This document shows, piece by piece, positions 11,691 through 23,112 of a stretch of 64,000 bases of DNA. Both the position numbers and the translations under genes were made by a program. The stretch's first letter is position 1, and the number at the start of each line of letters is the position of its first letter. Below the pieces are notes generated by a model. It ran no database searches and was not told the DNA's origin. It worked only from the letters and a program-made list of their open reading frames with translations. This DNA is from Antitrichia curtipendula. Lineage: Eukaryota > Streptophyta > Bryopsida > Hypnales > Leucodontaceae. The stretch spans positions 14,836,696-14,900,695 of the forward strand of contig OX579638.1 in the NCBI GenBank assembly GCA_951230915.1, read 5' to 3'.

Positions 11691-12536
11691 CTCCATATTT
11701 TTTTCTAAATTTTTTTGTGAGTGAACCTAATATCATATATTTATGATTTGAAATGTCAAAAAATAGCAAGAAAAATTGCAAAAACACATATGAGACTGAA
11801 CCTCCTTCTACTAAAATGCTTCTCAGACACTCATAACTTCTTGGATTGATGTGAAATTTTGACCAAGAAAACTAGACTAGTATGTGCAACTTTTCCAAAT
11901 TGTTTTTATTAGAAATGGACATTGAATGAAGAAGAAACAAGCCGCCAAAGTTCACTGTAATCCAAAAATGTTGGGATTCTAAACTTCGAATTGCTCCCAA
12001 ACATTCAAAACATTTTGGATTGACATGAAAATCTTACTACAATAACTAGACTTCAAGGGAAACATAATCCAACAAGTTTTATTGAAAAATAACATTGGAT
12101 GAAGAAGATACAAACCCCCGAAGTTTCAGTCATGAAATGCAGTTTTGTGGACTCAAATTGAACTTGTGAGCTTTGATTGGCTTCCAAAAAATCAGTACAT
12201 CTTGTATTGATCTCAAAATTTTACCACACAAACTAGAAGAGAGAAAGCAAATTTTTCAATAAGATTTATTGAATTTAGACATCATATGCAAAAGTTACAG
12301 CACTCTGAATTGGATTTGAAACTATGTGAAGAAACCCTGGGGTGTTTAGCGTTTGCAATAAATTTTGATTTACAATCGGGAGTGAATTGAATGGAAACGT
12401 ATAATGGATCATTCTTAGAATCATTTTTTTCCATTTAAAGGCATGGTTAGGATCATTCTTAAACTCATTGTCTCCATTCAATGGCATGTTTTGATTGATT
12501 ACAGTTGCACCTATGAGCATTAATAGGGACCTATGC
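11690..12536. other. AT-rich repeat-derived DNA, no gene
   Basis: Two diverged internal repeats of about 150-160 bp can be read near 11830-11980 and 11990-12150: 'ataacttcttggattgatgtgaaattttgacc', '..catttt ggattgacatgaaaatctta', each followed by an 'aacattggatgaagaagatacaa' phrase. No coding sequence recognised. Confidence 0.4.
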
Positions 12537-12548
12537 ACCTCTGACTTT

Positions 12549-12801
12549 TTTTTTTTTTTTTTCACAAATGAAACGGGATTTCATTGCAAAAAATAAAGTA
12601 CAGGTCACCAGCCACAAGTAACTTAGCCTGGTGAGGGACAGACCGAGACAGACAACAGAGGACAAGGAGGGGGACAGAGAGAGAAGGGGCCGGCAAGCAG
12701 GAGAGCTGGGGCGGAAACATCAGAGCGCAGCGTTGAGGGACCAACAAGCAACCCCGGCTGGCAGAAGCAAGGACCCGCCAAAGCGCGAAGAAGCTCAAGG
12801 A
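12549..12801 (-). mobile_element. Short non-LTR retroposon with poly-A tail and target duplication
   Basis: A 12-bp direct repeat ACCTCTGACTTT flanks the insert (12537-12548 and 12802-12813). The insert begins with a run of about 14 T, so it lies on the minus strand with its poly-A tail at the left. The body is GC-rich and homologous to 3089-3243, but about 100 bp longer at the distal end, consistent with different 5' truncation points of one LINE or SINE family. Open frames here (12562-12823 minus, 12631-12852 plus) do not resemble reverse transcriptase. Confidence 0.8.
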
Positions 12802-12984
12802 ACCTCTGACTTTGAAAAATCATATCTTATTCATTTCAAGTCAGAAAATTAAACTTAAAATTTTTAGTGTTGTATTTCTCATTTTTCTTTCTTCCACAAA
12901 AATGTGAAAAAACTTTGTGTCCACCCAATTTTGTACAGAGATCTTTTTCCCCTTAGATGAGTGCTTTCTGAGCCTTCTACCTTA

Positions 12985-13231
12985 TTGACCCTGTTTCGTA
13001 GGATTGAAAAAAAGTTTTTTTTCTCACTTCAAATACTATAAGCTTTCAATCCACGCGGTGAAAAGAGCTGAAATTTTTTCCACACTTTGTTAAAATACTT
13101 TACTTTACTTTTGTATAGTTGAAGTTCTGGAATTTTTTTTTTTTTTTTGAATAACATACCCAAAAGTTGCAGTTTTTGGAATGTGTCCCTAGAACCCCCC
13201 ACCCCTACTTCTACCCCTACCCCCAATCCTT
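12985..13231 (+). mobile_element. TTAA-family right-end fragment
   Basis: Shares 'cacttcaaatactataagctttcaatcc.cg' and 'gaaattttttccacac' with the right half of subfamily C and ends AATCCTTTAGGGG|TTAA at 13222-13235. The left end is missing. A CCCCTA-rich pyrimidine tract (about 13195-13222) lies just inside the end. Confidence 0.65.
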
Positions 13232-13235
13232 TAGG

Positions 13236-14081
13236 GGTTAAAGTGTCTAATGAATGACTTCATTGTTCACTAGAGAAGCAAAGAAGGTACCTATTGATTC
13301 AATAATGGAGCATTTTGGTGACCACCTTGGTCATGCGAACCATGTCCTTCAAAAGTTAAAGAAGATAAAAAAGGTAAAAAAAGTTAACCATTCCGAATGG
13401 AAATGAGTCAACCGTGAAAAATTTGCACGTGGAAGCACCGGACAGTATTGTAAGTTAGCACATGACCAGCTTCTAGAAAGAAGTAACTTAGATCAGCTGC
13501 CACAGGGTCTGACGGGCTTACAAAAAGGGACTTTGGACCAATTTCAAGCATAGCATGTATGGCACAGAACCCTCATTGCCCCACAGGGCCACTCAAATTG
13601 CGTAAATTACTAGTGTGCCACTGTGCTCTGTGCCGTTACCAAAGTATAATAAAACAAAGTGAAAGTAATTGTCTAATTTCGAAATTCAATATCTTATCTG
13701 CCATGAGTTGGAATGCATGAAACAAAGTCCATGCACCCCTCCTTACAGAGAGCTTTTCAATGGTACCAAGAATTCAACTGGGGATAAGGTACCATGCTCT
13801 TAAAGCAACATTACATTCAAGAGCCCTCAGAGAGGCTGCCTTTGCCTCTCTGAAGTCTTCATCCACGAAATGCATCCACGTGTTATTAATGTAAGCTTCA
13901 GGACCGAGACAATGGCAGTACGTTTATGGTGCGATCTATTTTTTTGGCTAATTCAAGGACAAAATATACAAACAAGTAATTTTAAAGATAGATGGTCTGT
14001 CAAAACCCAAAGACTTCATTGAGTATTTTACCAATGAAATCTAACCATTTGCCATCAATAATTTATTTTGATTTTTTTTGG
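13236..14081. other. Non-repetitive stretch with no recognised gene
   Basis: Slightly less AT-rich than its surroundings. No ORF of useful length and no family boundaries recognised. Confidence 0.4.
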
Positions 14082-14680
14082 AGACAGAGAAGCTCTTTAT
14101 GTACACTTGGGGTGGTAGGAGATAGAACAACCCATGTGGGATATGTAATTTAGAGTTTGTAATTTCTCAACCGCTCATAGTTAAGTCTAAAGTAGGAATT
14201 GTGTTAAAATTATAATTTCAGACCTCATTTAGGCATAGTGGAATACCTTTTTTCAAAAGAATTTGAACTAAAAAAAGTTGTGGAATCAAGCTAAGTTTCA
14301 TCTCCAAAAATCCTTTTTAGATTTAGATCTTTCACTCAAAAGTTATGGACAAATTTCAGAGAGGATGTATGAAAATGTCAAAAAAAAATCCTTTTAAATC
14401 CTTCTATGAAATTTGTCTATAACTTTTGAGTGGAAGATTAAAATCTCAAACGGATTTTTGGAGATAAAATTTAACTTGATTCACCAACTTATTTTAGTTC
14501 AAAGTATTTTGAAAAAAGGTATTCCACTATCCCTAAATGAGGTCTGAAATTATAATTTTAACACAATTCCTACTTTAGACTTAACTATGAGCGGTTGAGA
14601 AATTACAAACTCTAAATTACATATCCCACATGGGTTGTTCTACCTCCTACCACCCCATATGTACATAAAGAATTGTCTTC
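14082..14680. repeat. 600-bp foldback (long inverted repeat)
   Basis: Left arm from about 14082 and right arm to 14680 are reverse complements over nearly their full length, with only scattered mismatches. Paired blocks include 'ctttatgtaca', 'acccatgtgggatatgtaatttagag', 'ccgctcatagttaagtctaaagtagg' and 'gtggaatacc'. The centre is near 14381, with an unpaired spacer of only a few tens of bases. Arm length is about 290 bp. There is no coding capacity. If transcribed it would form one long hairpin. Likely a foldback-type MITE. Confidence 0.85.
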
Positions 14681-15814
14681 TAATTCTAAACCACAAAACA
14701 TGAATGGCTTACAATGCAAAGTGAGGGAATTCAAATTATTGACCTCACTGAATTGTTTGTCATTTTTTGTAAGCTATTTTTCAGTGTTCTGTTGAAATTG
14801 AAATTGTTCAATTTCCCAGTAACCTGATTGTGCAGTCATGACCTTGGCACGGAGCAGAAGTCTGACATTATTGACGCGTGGCTTATTAGCTAATGTTGGG
14901 TGTGGAATATACCACATCATTCTGTCAGAGGGAAGGCAGCTGCTCTCACAGCTCTTGAATGTTACGAACCATTTAAGGGCTGGTCTGCCTTTTCCACAGG
15001 CTTCTGTGGGCAAAATTATTATTAGATCATTTTTCAGAGAAAGAAAAATAGACGTGGAACCTAACACAAGTGGTTTTGTATTTTTCCAAGCATTTTTGAA
15101 TTACTTATAAATTTTTAAAGATTTGGGGGCATAGGCACCTATGTGTGACTATAGGTCTTCCAAAATCTGTCCACTTGCAACTTGTAAAAGAAGTGAGCGG
15201 AAATAAAAGACAATGATTGGCTCTTGCAACAGAAAAATAATTTATTCCTTCGTGCATTCAATTGCTAAACTGGTTCATTTAAGGATCAACCCATCTCCAT
15301 TTTCCACCTAAAAATAGGGGCAGTTTGAAGAAGATGGGTGCTTTTAGAGCACACTACCTTACATGATTCTAGAGATCTCACTGTAACAAACAAAACAAAC
15401 AAATCTAATTTAATGTATGGAGTTTCAACTTTGGTTAATTCCTAAATAAAATTCTTGAATAAGTTCGAAAAAGCAAGGTTTCCCTTCAATCTACAATCCA
15501 ACTAGACAAAGCATATTGCCTTGTGCTAAAGGGGTGAGTGATTAAAAGTGATGAGTGATTAATTCCTAATGCATGTAGGAACTACAATGTGGTCTATTGT
15601 TTTTGTGTTCCTTCATTGCAAGGCTCAACTCAAAAAAATCTTTCACAATCCTTTGCTTACTAAAAAATTATGCAAATTTCATAACATGCTCGCCTATTGT
15701 TCTTGTAAGGCTACAAAAAATTAGCCCCATATAACGCTATGCTACAATAAATGCAACTTGTATTTCTAGGTCCTTTGTACAAAACCATATGAAAAGGGCA
15801 ACCTCCTTTAGAAA
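14681..15814. other. AT-rich DNA with no recognised gene
   Basis: Overlapping short frames on both strands at 14774-15110 have no motif I recognise and sit in slightly GC-richer DNA. They may be a gene relic, but I cannot support a call. Confidence 0.35.
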
Positions 15815-15818
15815 TTAA

Positions 15819-16735
15819 CCCCTTAAGGCCCAAGGCCTTTTTTGTGCAAAAACACACTCAAAACTGCCATTTCTATAGCAAAGAGTAAAAAAAATTGAAA
15901 AATGTTTTTTTTGCACATCTAACCATAGGATCTTACACCTAACTAGTATAAGAATGTGTGAATTTTTGACTGCACAGAGTGCAAGATATCTGCATTTAAA
16001 GTGAAAAAAACAAGTTTTTCAAAACATTGTGGAACTAGGTTTTTTGACTTTAAATATTTTTAACTTAAAATTTTTGCACTACAACATTTTGAGCTTTAAA
16101 TCTTTATAGTGGAGAATTGAGTTGAGAGTCTAGGGGAAAAAAAAAGTTCATAAAAACTTAATTATCATTCTTAAAAATTTTATTAAGTAGAAGTAGGTAC
16201 AAGATAGAAGGAAAATCTAAAATATTCATATATTTTAAACGGAATTAAAATGCACTAATCCCAATGGTGAGATTGTTTTAGCAAGTAAACTAGACCATGC
16301 AAAAAAAAAAAATTGAAAAATTTGAAAAATTGCAATTAGAAATGAATCTTAGAAGTTATTTTTTTCAAGAAGATGCTCTAATTGCCCCCAAAACAAGAAT
16401 GTCCATAATTTTCTCATAACAAATCCAAATGAAATGAATCAAATCTTTCCAGATAGAAAAAAATGTATTCTATGGAAAAAAAATGTTAAAAAAAAAATTC
16501 AAATTTTTGAATCTTTTTTTTTTGCTGCCCAGGCTGCCCCCCGTCCCCTATTTTGAGCTTATTTGGTCATAACTATTGTTCCCGGGCACCGATTGTGAAA
16601 AAAATTATATTCCCACAAAGCTTATCAGTTTTTCTATCTTAAAAAAGAATTCAAAATATCACGACAAAAATTCAGCCCGTAGGTACTTGCCCATAATCCC
16701 ATTTGTCCCAAGAAGGGACAACGGTCTTTTAGGGG
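15819..16735 (+). mobile_element. TTAA-family element, subfamily A (917 bp)
   Basis: Bounded by TTAA|CCCCTTAAGGCCCAAGG (15815-15818) and GGTCTTTTAGGGG|TTAA (16736-16739). It is collinear with 63013-63935 throughout, including 'aactgccatttct', 'aagatatctgcatttaaagtg', 'tagtggagaattgagttgagagtctaggg', 'cactaatcccaatggtgagattgtt' and 'tgctgccc...ttttgagcttatttgg'. No ORF of meaningful length: a non-autonomous element. Confidence 0.85.
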
Positions 16736-16739
16736 TTAA

Positions 16740-18170
16740 AGTGGACCCCTTCATTAAAGAGTTTCAAAATTGAGCTTGAGGTACGTGGAATGAAGAGCAC
16801 GGATAATATGACAAGATAAGAGTCTCCCACACTATTGTTCAAGAATGTTATGCAAATGACTAGGGAGTTGGCCATGTATCCATCATATAATTATATGTAA
16901 TACCATGGTTGAAATGTATGTAGAAAGGCACCTTATATTCTATAAATAATATAGACTCCATGAATTCAAATTTGGATTCATGGACCAAATTTCTCTACAA
17001 TGATCGAAAATGAGGATAATCAAATGATCTTTCAACAACCCTTACAAGGGTGGTAAAAGAATTTATCATGCATCACTTATGTCCAACTTGGTATAATGAA
17101 GCTCTAATTAGTAAGGTCTTCCTTAATAATAGACCTTCTTTGGAGGGATTCTAAACTAGAAGGGGGCACAAAAAATACTAATTCCCTAAAATACAATAGT
17201 GTTTGAGAATCAAAACTACTTCAAAATACTCATATCCAAAGCAAGGCTAAAATCTTCATCTATATTTGTTCTATAACAAACTCAACCATAGGATCCTTTA
17301 AATAGTTGACTTGTTCAAGTACATCTTCTCCAAATTTTAGAGCAAAAATTCCCACCAATTGCAAGTTCAATGTGCCTAAACTTCAAAAAATAGTTATTTA
17401 TAACCTTTCCTAAATTATTTGTTTTTTCTACCTTCACTATTTGCAAAAGAAAACTCCTCGTAACTTTCACCTCATTATTCAAAATTGAATGCTTCAAAAA
17501 AATTTAAATAGATATTTAACAAATTTAATAAATCAATTAATATGATATATTTTTAGCTTCTCATTTTGGCATTGAAATAAATAAAAACTTTCTAAATTTT
17601 GCAATACTTATTGGAATTATGTAAAACAAAGCTTCTCCAAATTTCAAATTATGAAGTACAAAATATAGTCTATGTAACTTCTTAAACAAAGGTTGGCTCC
17701 TTAGTCCTAGGTATAGGGCTTAAATCAAACAACCTACCAATGTTCAATTTATAACAACTCTAAAATGATGGTGATCCACTAAAATAATCACCATTTTCTT
17801 CAGCATATTTCAAAATGTGCATAGCAAGAAGCACACTTTAAAGACTTCTATACCATTCAAAGTTAATTATATATTCTAATCTTTCATGGTAGAGCTCATA
17901 GCCTATTACATGACCATTCCCTCCAAATTTGATGTTTGAATATATAAAAATGGGTACTCACTACTCAATAGTACGTTCAAGCCCAAAATTAATTGGCGAA
18001 GTGTGACATTTTTTTTTTAATTAATAATCTTTTTTTTATTAGAATTAAAAAATAAATAAAAATTTGTAAGGTTGTCCATCCATTTAAGTATGAATTTCAA
18101 TATTTGTAACACAATAGTAGCAACTACACTTAATCCAGTGTAAAGTAAGATAACCTAATTTCAACATTCA
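16740..18170. other. AT-rich DNA with no recognised gene
   Basis: No ORF above 65 codons and no boundaries of the local repeat families. Nothing further seen. Confidence 0.4.
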
Positions 18171-18171
18171 C

Positions 18172-18572
18172 TAGTACAAATCTACCATGGGCTAAAATGG
18201 TTTTGTCCATACATTAGAAAAAATTCAGGCCTCAAAAGAAATTGTGAGTTTTGGATGGTAGTAATGCAATTAGAGAAAAATGATGATCTATTTTTTTATT
18301 TTTTTATTTTTTCTGGAAACTGACATGCACTAATAGTGCCAGCAATATGTAAGATCAACTATATTTTAAATTTTTAATATTAAAAAAAAAATTAAATTTT
18401 TATTATTATTTTCTTTTTTGTATTTGCACCACAGGGGGGAGGCAAAAATGCACAATTAGCAACCCTTTGTAGGGGTCAGATTTTTTTTAATGTTAATTTC
18501 AACTTAATTTGTGTTAGCTTTAATACAAAGTTGGCACAAAACCATTTCAATCCATTGTGGATTTGTAGATAA
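18172..18572. mobile_element. CACTA-like MITE with long degenerate inverted ends
   Basis: The left end CACTAGTACAAATCTACC (18172) and the following 'ggctaaaatggttttgtcc' are matched in inverse by 'ggcacaaaaccatttcaatcc' and 'ggatttgtag' at 18534-18571, giving about 36 bp of diverged terminal repeat. The right terminus has lost the expected CTAGTG and no target duplication is readable. Confidence 0.55.
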
Positions 18573-19930
18573 ATAACTCCAATGGCTATTGGATTGGCTT
18601 AAGAATCTATTTATTTGAGATCCCACAATACAAAACAATATAAGTACTGAATGACTCTAGGACTACATACTTTTGTTAGAGGGGAGAGTCCGTACTATAC
18701 TAGTAGTATTCATAAGCAATAAGTTATGGCAATATTATTGATGTTAGAGTTCAAGTGTTTTTGATGATTTGATTGTGGAAGTTTGAACTCTTCATGCAGT
18801 TTTGTAATAGATGGAATATGTGTTGTTCCTGAGGCACCAACAATAATGATGATTAATGATTGTGTAGTCCATCTTAGATTTGTTAAATTTTGTAGTAGTG
18901 GTTAATATTTGTTGTCTTCTAGAGTTATAGAATTAGGGGAGAAGCAATCATTATAACAAGTGAATTTGAATTGTGGAATTTTATGATGTTTGGATGGTAT
19001 AGATGAGGTGTATTTTGGTTTGGTGTGTTTTGTACATAGAGAATGTATGAACATAGTTTGGCTTAACATGTACAAAATATGAGTATAAAATACTTCGGAG
19101 TTGCATAAGAAAGAATGGATTTATAGATTTGAAATATTGTCTTGTTGTGTTTTTGGATTTGTACGGCTTTACAGTAATATATAAATTTTTACATTGGAAT
19201 AGTATGTGTAGCCATATATCTATTTAATTTTTAAATTGCCAAGAAGTAATATAGTAGAATGATATTGAGTGGGCCAAAAGAGATGTTTGGTGGCAAAGCC
19301 CTTGTATTAATCATATTGAAATTTGAGAAGGTGTGTAAGTTGGATCATAATTTATTTGATAAGTTTTAGTCAATATGTGGGTTTTCTATCCATTTGTTTA
19401 TATTAGAGAACTAATATGCAAGATTTGTATTGTCATCATTTTCTTTAACTTGTAGATGTGAGTTAAAGAATCGTAGAGGACATTTGTATGGTGTTTATCA
19501 TCCAATTGAATGTTTGCAGATTCTTTGTGTTATTTTTTTTTAACCTTTGCATGGTATAGATTTTCAAAAAAATTCTTTACATCTATTCTATGGATCAAAG
19601 GATACAAATATATTTTTCTTTAATAAGTATAATTTTCAATAGAAAAAGCAATCCTTCAAAAACTATTTGATTAAACATGTAAGATAAAAATCTTTAAAAA
19701 TTACTATAATTAGAGCTTCAAAATTTGAATTGAAAAGAAAAGAAAAACTTGTGAAAATTACAAATATTCTATCTACAATCAATTTTAGAAGTATTTTTTA
19801 ATTTTTGGCTTTAAATATTAGTAAAATTGATGGTTAGCATGATAGTAGATCCAAATGTATGGATATGATATTTGGATGATATTTTAATTCTTTTAAAAGA
19901 CATCATAAAATACATCTTCTAAGTTGCATT
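18573..19930. other. AT-rich DNA with no recognised gene
   Basis: T+G-rich on the plus strand between about 18750 and 19530, otherwise AT-rich. No coding frame or repeat boundary recognised. Confidence 0.4.
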
Positions 19931-19934
19931 TTAA

Positions 19935-20583
19935 CCCTTAAAGTTGCAAGATTTTTTCTATCAAATTCCACTAAAAACTTTAGATATATTTTTTTCATAT
20001 TTGACGACAGGATCTTGCATTTTCCTAGCATAATAATGTGTAGAAGAAATTTCAAAAACCTAGATTGTGTGGATTGCAAGATATCTGCATTTGAAGTCTG
20101 TAATGAAAAATGGCTTTTTTGCACTTTGCTTGCCTACATTTTAAGGCTTTGAAGCTTCTTAGCTTAAATTTTTGCAGGATATATGTTGAATTGAATTTTT
20201 TTTTGTTGAATAATGAATTGAAATTTTAGGAAAAATATTTCAAATGAACATGCTCAAAAAACAAGATTGTCGATAACGTTCTCATCACTAGTCCAAATAT
20301 AATGAATTAAATATTTACATATAGAAAGAACAACTTTATATGAGAAAAAAAAATTAAATTTTGATTTTGATTTTTTGTGATTTTTTGTGCTACCTGAAGA
20401 GCAACATTATGGGCTCAGGGTGACATAACTTTTGTTTTTGGATACCAATTGAAATAAAAATTATATTCCCAAAAAATTGATGTGTTTTTCTATCTTCCAA
20501 AAAAAATTCAAAAAAGCACAATGAAAATTGAGATTGTAGAAACCTATCCAAAATTCATTTTGTCCTTTAAAGGAACAAATACA
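19935..20583 (+). mobile_element. TTAA-family element, diverged subfamily A copy
   Basis: Starts TTAA|CCCTTAAAGTTGCAAG (TTAA 19931-19934). It shares 'aggatcttgcat', 'gattgcaagatatctgcatttgaagt', 'aatgaattgaaatttta', 'tgctacctgaagagcaac' and 'tatattcccaaaaaa' with 15819-16735. The right end is decayed: CTTTAAAGGAACAAATACATTAA near 20566-20587. It has lost about a quarter of the subfamily length. Confidence 0.65.
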
Positions 20584-20589
20584 TTAATT

Positions 20590-21500
20590 TTGGAGATTTT
20601 GACAATTCTTTGGTCTTTAACCCCTAAATGTCAAAATGATTTGAAAGACAACAATGGACAGAAAAGGTTTTAGCCACTTCAAGTTGTTATTTTATCCATT
20701 CAAACTATTTGTAAAGGATACACTAATTATCCAAAAAAATTGTTGAATGGATTAAAAAAATTCTTTTGCACAATTTTTTTATAAATTTTATAGCAAATAT
20801 ATACTCTAAATTTTTGGCCTTACAAGTATTATTAGAAATAAAATTTATTGCATCAATAAAAATTAAATTTGAAAAAATTATCATAATTAGAGTTTTGCAT
20901 TTCAAACTCACTATAAATTTTTATTAAAAAATGTGAATATGTGATCCATAATAAAAACTTGAAGTATTTATTATTTTACATTCATTTGTATTGTAGAAAC
21001 TATTAGTGATAATATGGACATATCCAATTATATGGATGTAGTCTACACTTGTTAATAGACACTACTTCATGCAAACATTATTAGCAAATTATTCTTTCAA
21101 AGATTCTTTTGTAACAAAAGCATCTAGTGACCTTTAGGCTAGGATTTTAACGATTAAATTCAACATCGAGTATTCTTTATTTTAAAGTGTTGCAATTAAA
21201 CAACTTGTTTCTTTAATTACCACAACATCACACAACATGATTGAATAAGGAGTTTGGAAGATCCATCTACATATTGTCATCGTACAAAGAATAATTCTTT
21301 CTACGGTGATTCACAATGCAAGAGCAAACTTCAATTTAAGATTTTTTACAATGAAAAGAGCGTGCATTGGTATGGTAATCAATCAGTCCATGCCATGAAC
21401 TTCAATAATGTTGTACATTATAGAAATACTCTTTTAAAAGCTATTATATTCATTTGAATGTTCTCTTTCCACTTTCACCATCGAGTACCAATAATGACCA
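20590..21500. other. AT-rich DNA with no recognised gene
   Basis: AT-rich sequence, no ORF with recognisable content. Base composition starts to rise near 21500, at the approach to the GALS-like gene. Confidence 0.4.
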
Positions 21501-21514
21501 AAACCAAGTAATTT

Positions 21515-23112
21515 TTGAAAGATACAACCGCGAGGAGGACCACTCATATTCCTTTATTTTATTTTAAAAGGAGGACCACTCTACATGTGTCATTCCAAAA
21601 AACTTGGACTAACCTTCCTTTGCAAAAACTTGGACCGACCTTTGCAAAAACTTGGACCAACCTTTACAAAAGCACTAACGGCATTCCTTTTGAGAGAGGA
21701 ACCGGCTTCTTCCACGGAAACGCGATGAATCTTAGTCACAACCTTACAGGCCCGGCTTGGGAGGTCGGAGCGCTGAAGCTTGCGGCCCCACTCACTGTTG
21801 CTTTCGCGACTTGCAGGGGAGCTGAGTTGTACTGTTCTGCTTTTACCATTTGTGTCAAGACAAAAGCAACTCGAGGTCCCACTGGCAGCACGCAGCTTCC
21901 GCAAATTAGTGCAGGAATTTCTGTCTCATGAAAACGATGCAGTCAACGAACGCCGCACTCCTTCTTCGTCTGTCACTCCGTTTTTGACAGAGACGACGCC
22001 AGTTGGTCAACCAGGTTAAGACGTCATCCTCACCAAAACACACGCTTCGGTTGATAATTTACCAAACGAAACGTGATTTGGGAGAAAGTGGCTCAGGTGT
22101 GTCCGTGCGTGTTGACGAGTTCAACGGGACGAGAGTGCGAGTGGTGGAAATCAAACACGATGTGCTGATCGAGAGGGAGAGTACTGTAGTGACTTCTAGA
22201 GCTACACTGACCAGTGCGCGTGCTCTTTCTACGTGGTCGCGTGCTCAGAATTGTACTGTAGCTTCAAGCGCGCTGAGTTGATTTTGAAATCTTTAGATTG
22301 GGACGTTTGGAGCGCACTATGCCAATTGCTTTATCAGCACGAGGACGAGTTTTGTTGTTGGCCGCAGCTGCTGCTTGAGGTGTTCCTGGGAGGAGTGTGT
22401 GCATTTGGAGCGATCTTGCGATTTCAGGCTGATTAGGTCTGAAAGATTTAAGACTACTTTCTTGGTGTTCTGGCCGTTTTAGTAGGGTTTGATGCTGGAA
22501 CAGTTTTATTCTTTAGTGCACTGAAAGGATGCACTTCTACTAGTAAGGTCGAGTTGTTCGATAGGCAGATCGGCAAATCATTTCCATGGCTTGCTAGAAG
22601 CAGATCGTGTATGATATTTGCGGCTTCTTTATTGTCTCGTGACGAGTTAGTAACTCAGCAGCTTGAATAAGCAGCTTAGGACATAAGACGTTGATGGACA
22701 TTTGGAGCGATCTTGCAAATTTTGGTTGATAAGGTCTGTAATAGACGCCTACACAACTCGATTTGTATTCTGTTCGTTTTTAAAGGTTTTCAGGTTGGAA
22801 TAGCTTCAGGATTGGTGTACCGAAGGATGCACGTTCTTCTTTCACTGAGGTCAAATTGATAGATAGGCAGATCGGACAATTATTTTTTCATGACTTGCTA
22901 GAAGCAGGCTATGCAAGAAAATTGAGACTTATTTATTGTCTCATTGCGGCTTTGTAACACAGCAGCTTGAATAAGCTAGCGCTTAGGACATCAGACTTTG
23001 ATGAACATCGACGGCAGTATACAATTAGGTGTTTGTAATTGATTGTTTCTAATTTGTTTAGAAAGCAGCTTTTCTCTTTATCTTCGTCGTAGTCACGACG
23101 CGGTTTTCTGCC
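21515..23112 (+). promoter_or_regulatory. Promoter and leader region of the GALS-like gene
   Basis: GC-richer DNA upstream of the start codon at 23113. Several open frames (21515-21931, 21780-22019, 22003-22281, 22233-22436) overlap in different phases and show no motif, so I read this as non-coding promoter plus 5' leader. 21587-21665 carries about three copies of an 'aaaacttggac(t/c)aacctttgc' phrase. A tandem duplication occupies 22402-22997. Transcription start and any leader intron cannot be placed without transcript data. Confidence 0.5.
22402..22997 (+). repeat. Tandem duplication (unit about 297 bp) in the GALS-like leader
   Basis: Unit 1 starts CATTTGGAGCGATCTTGC at about 22402, unit 2 with the same phrase at about 22699. 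Shared later blocks are 'gaaggatgcac', 'gataggcagatcgg', 'cttgctagaagcag', 'tttattgtctc', 'cagcagcttgaataagc' and 'gcttaggacat.aga'. Identity is roughly 75-80%. The duplicate ends about 115 bp before the start codon. Confidence 0.75.

Noticed and set aside
21515..22436. Chain of overlapping frames upstream of the GALS-like gene, as possible exons
   Set aside because: Different phases, no conserved motif, and a tandem duplication begins in the same stretch. Better explained as leader and promoter.
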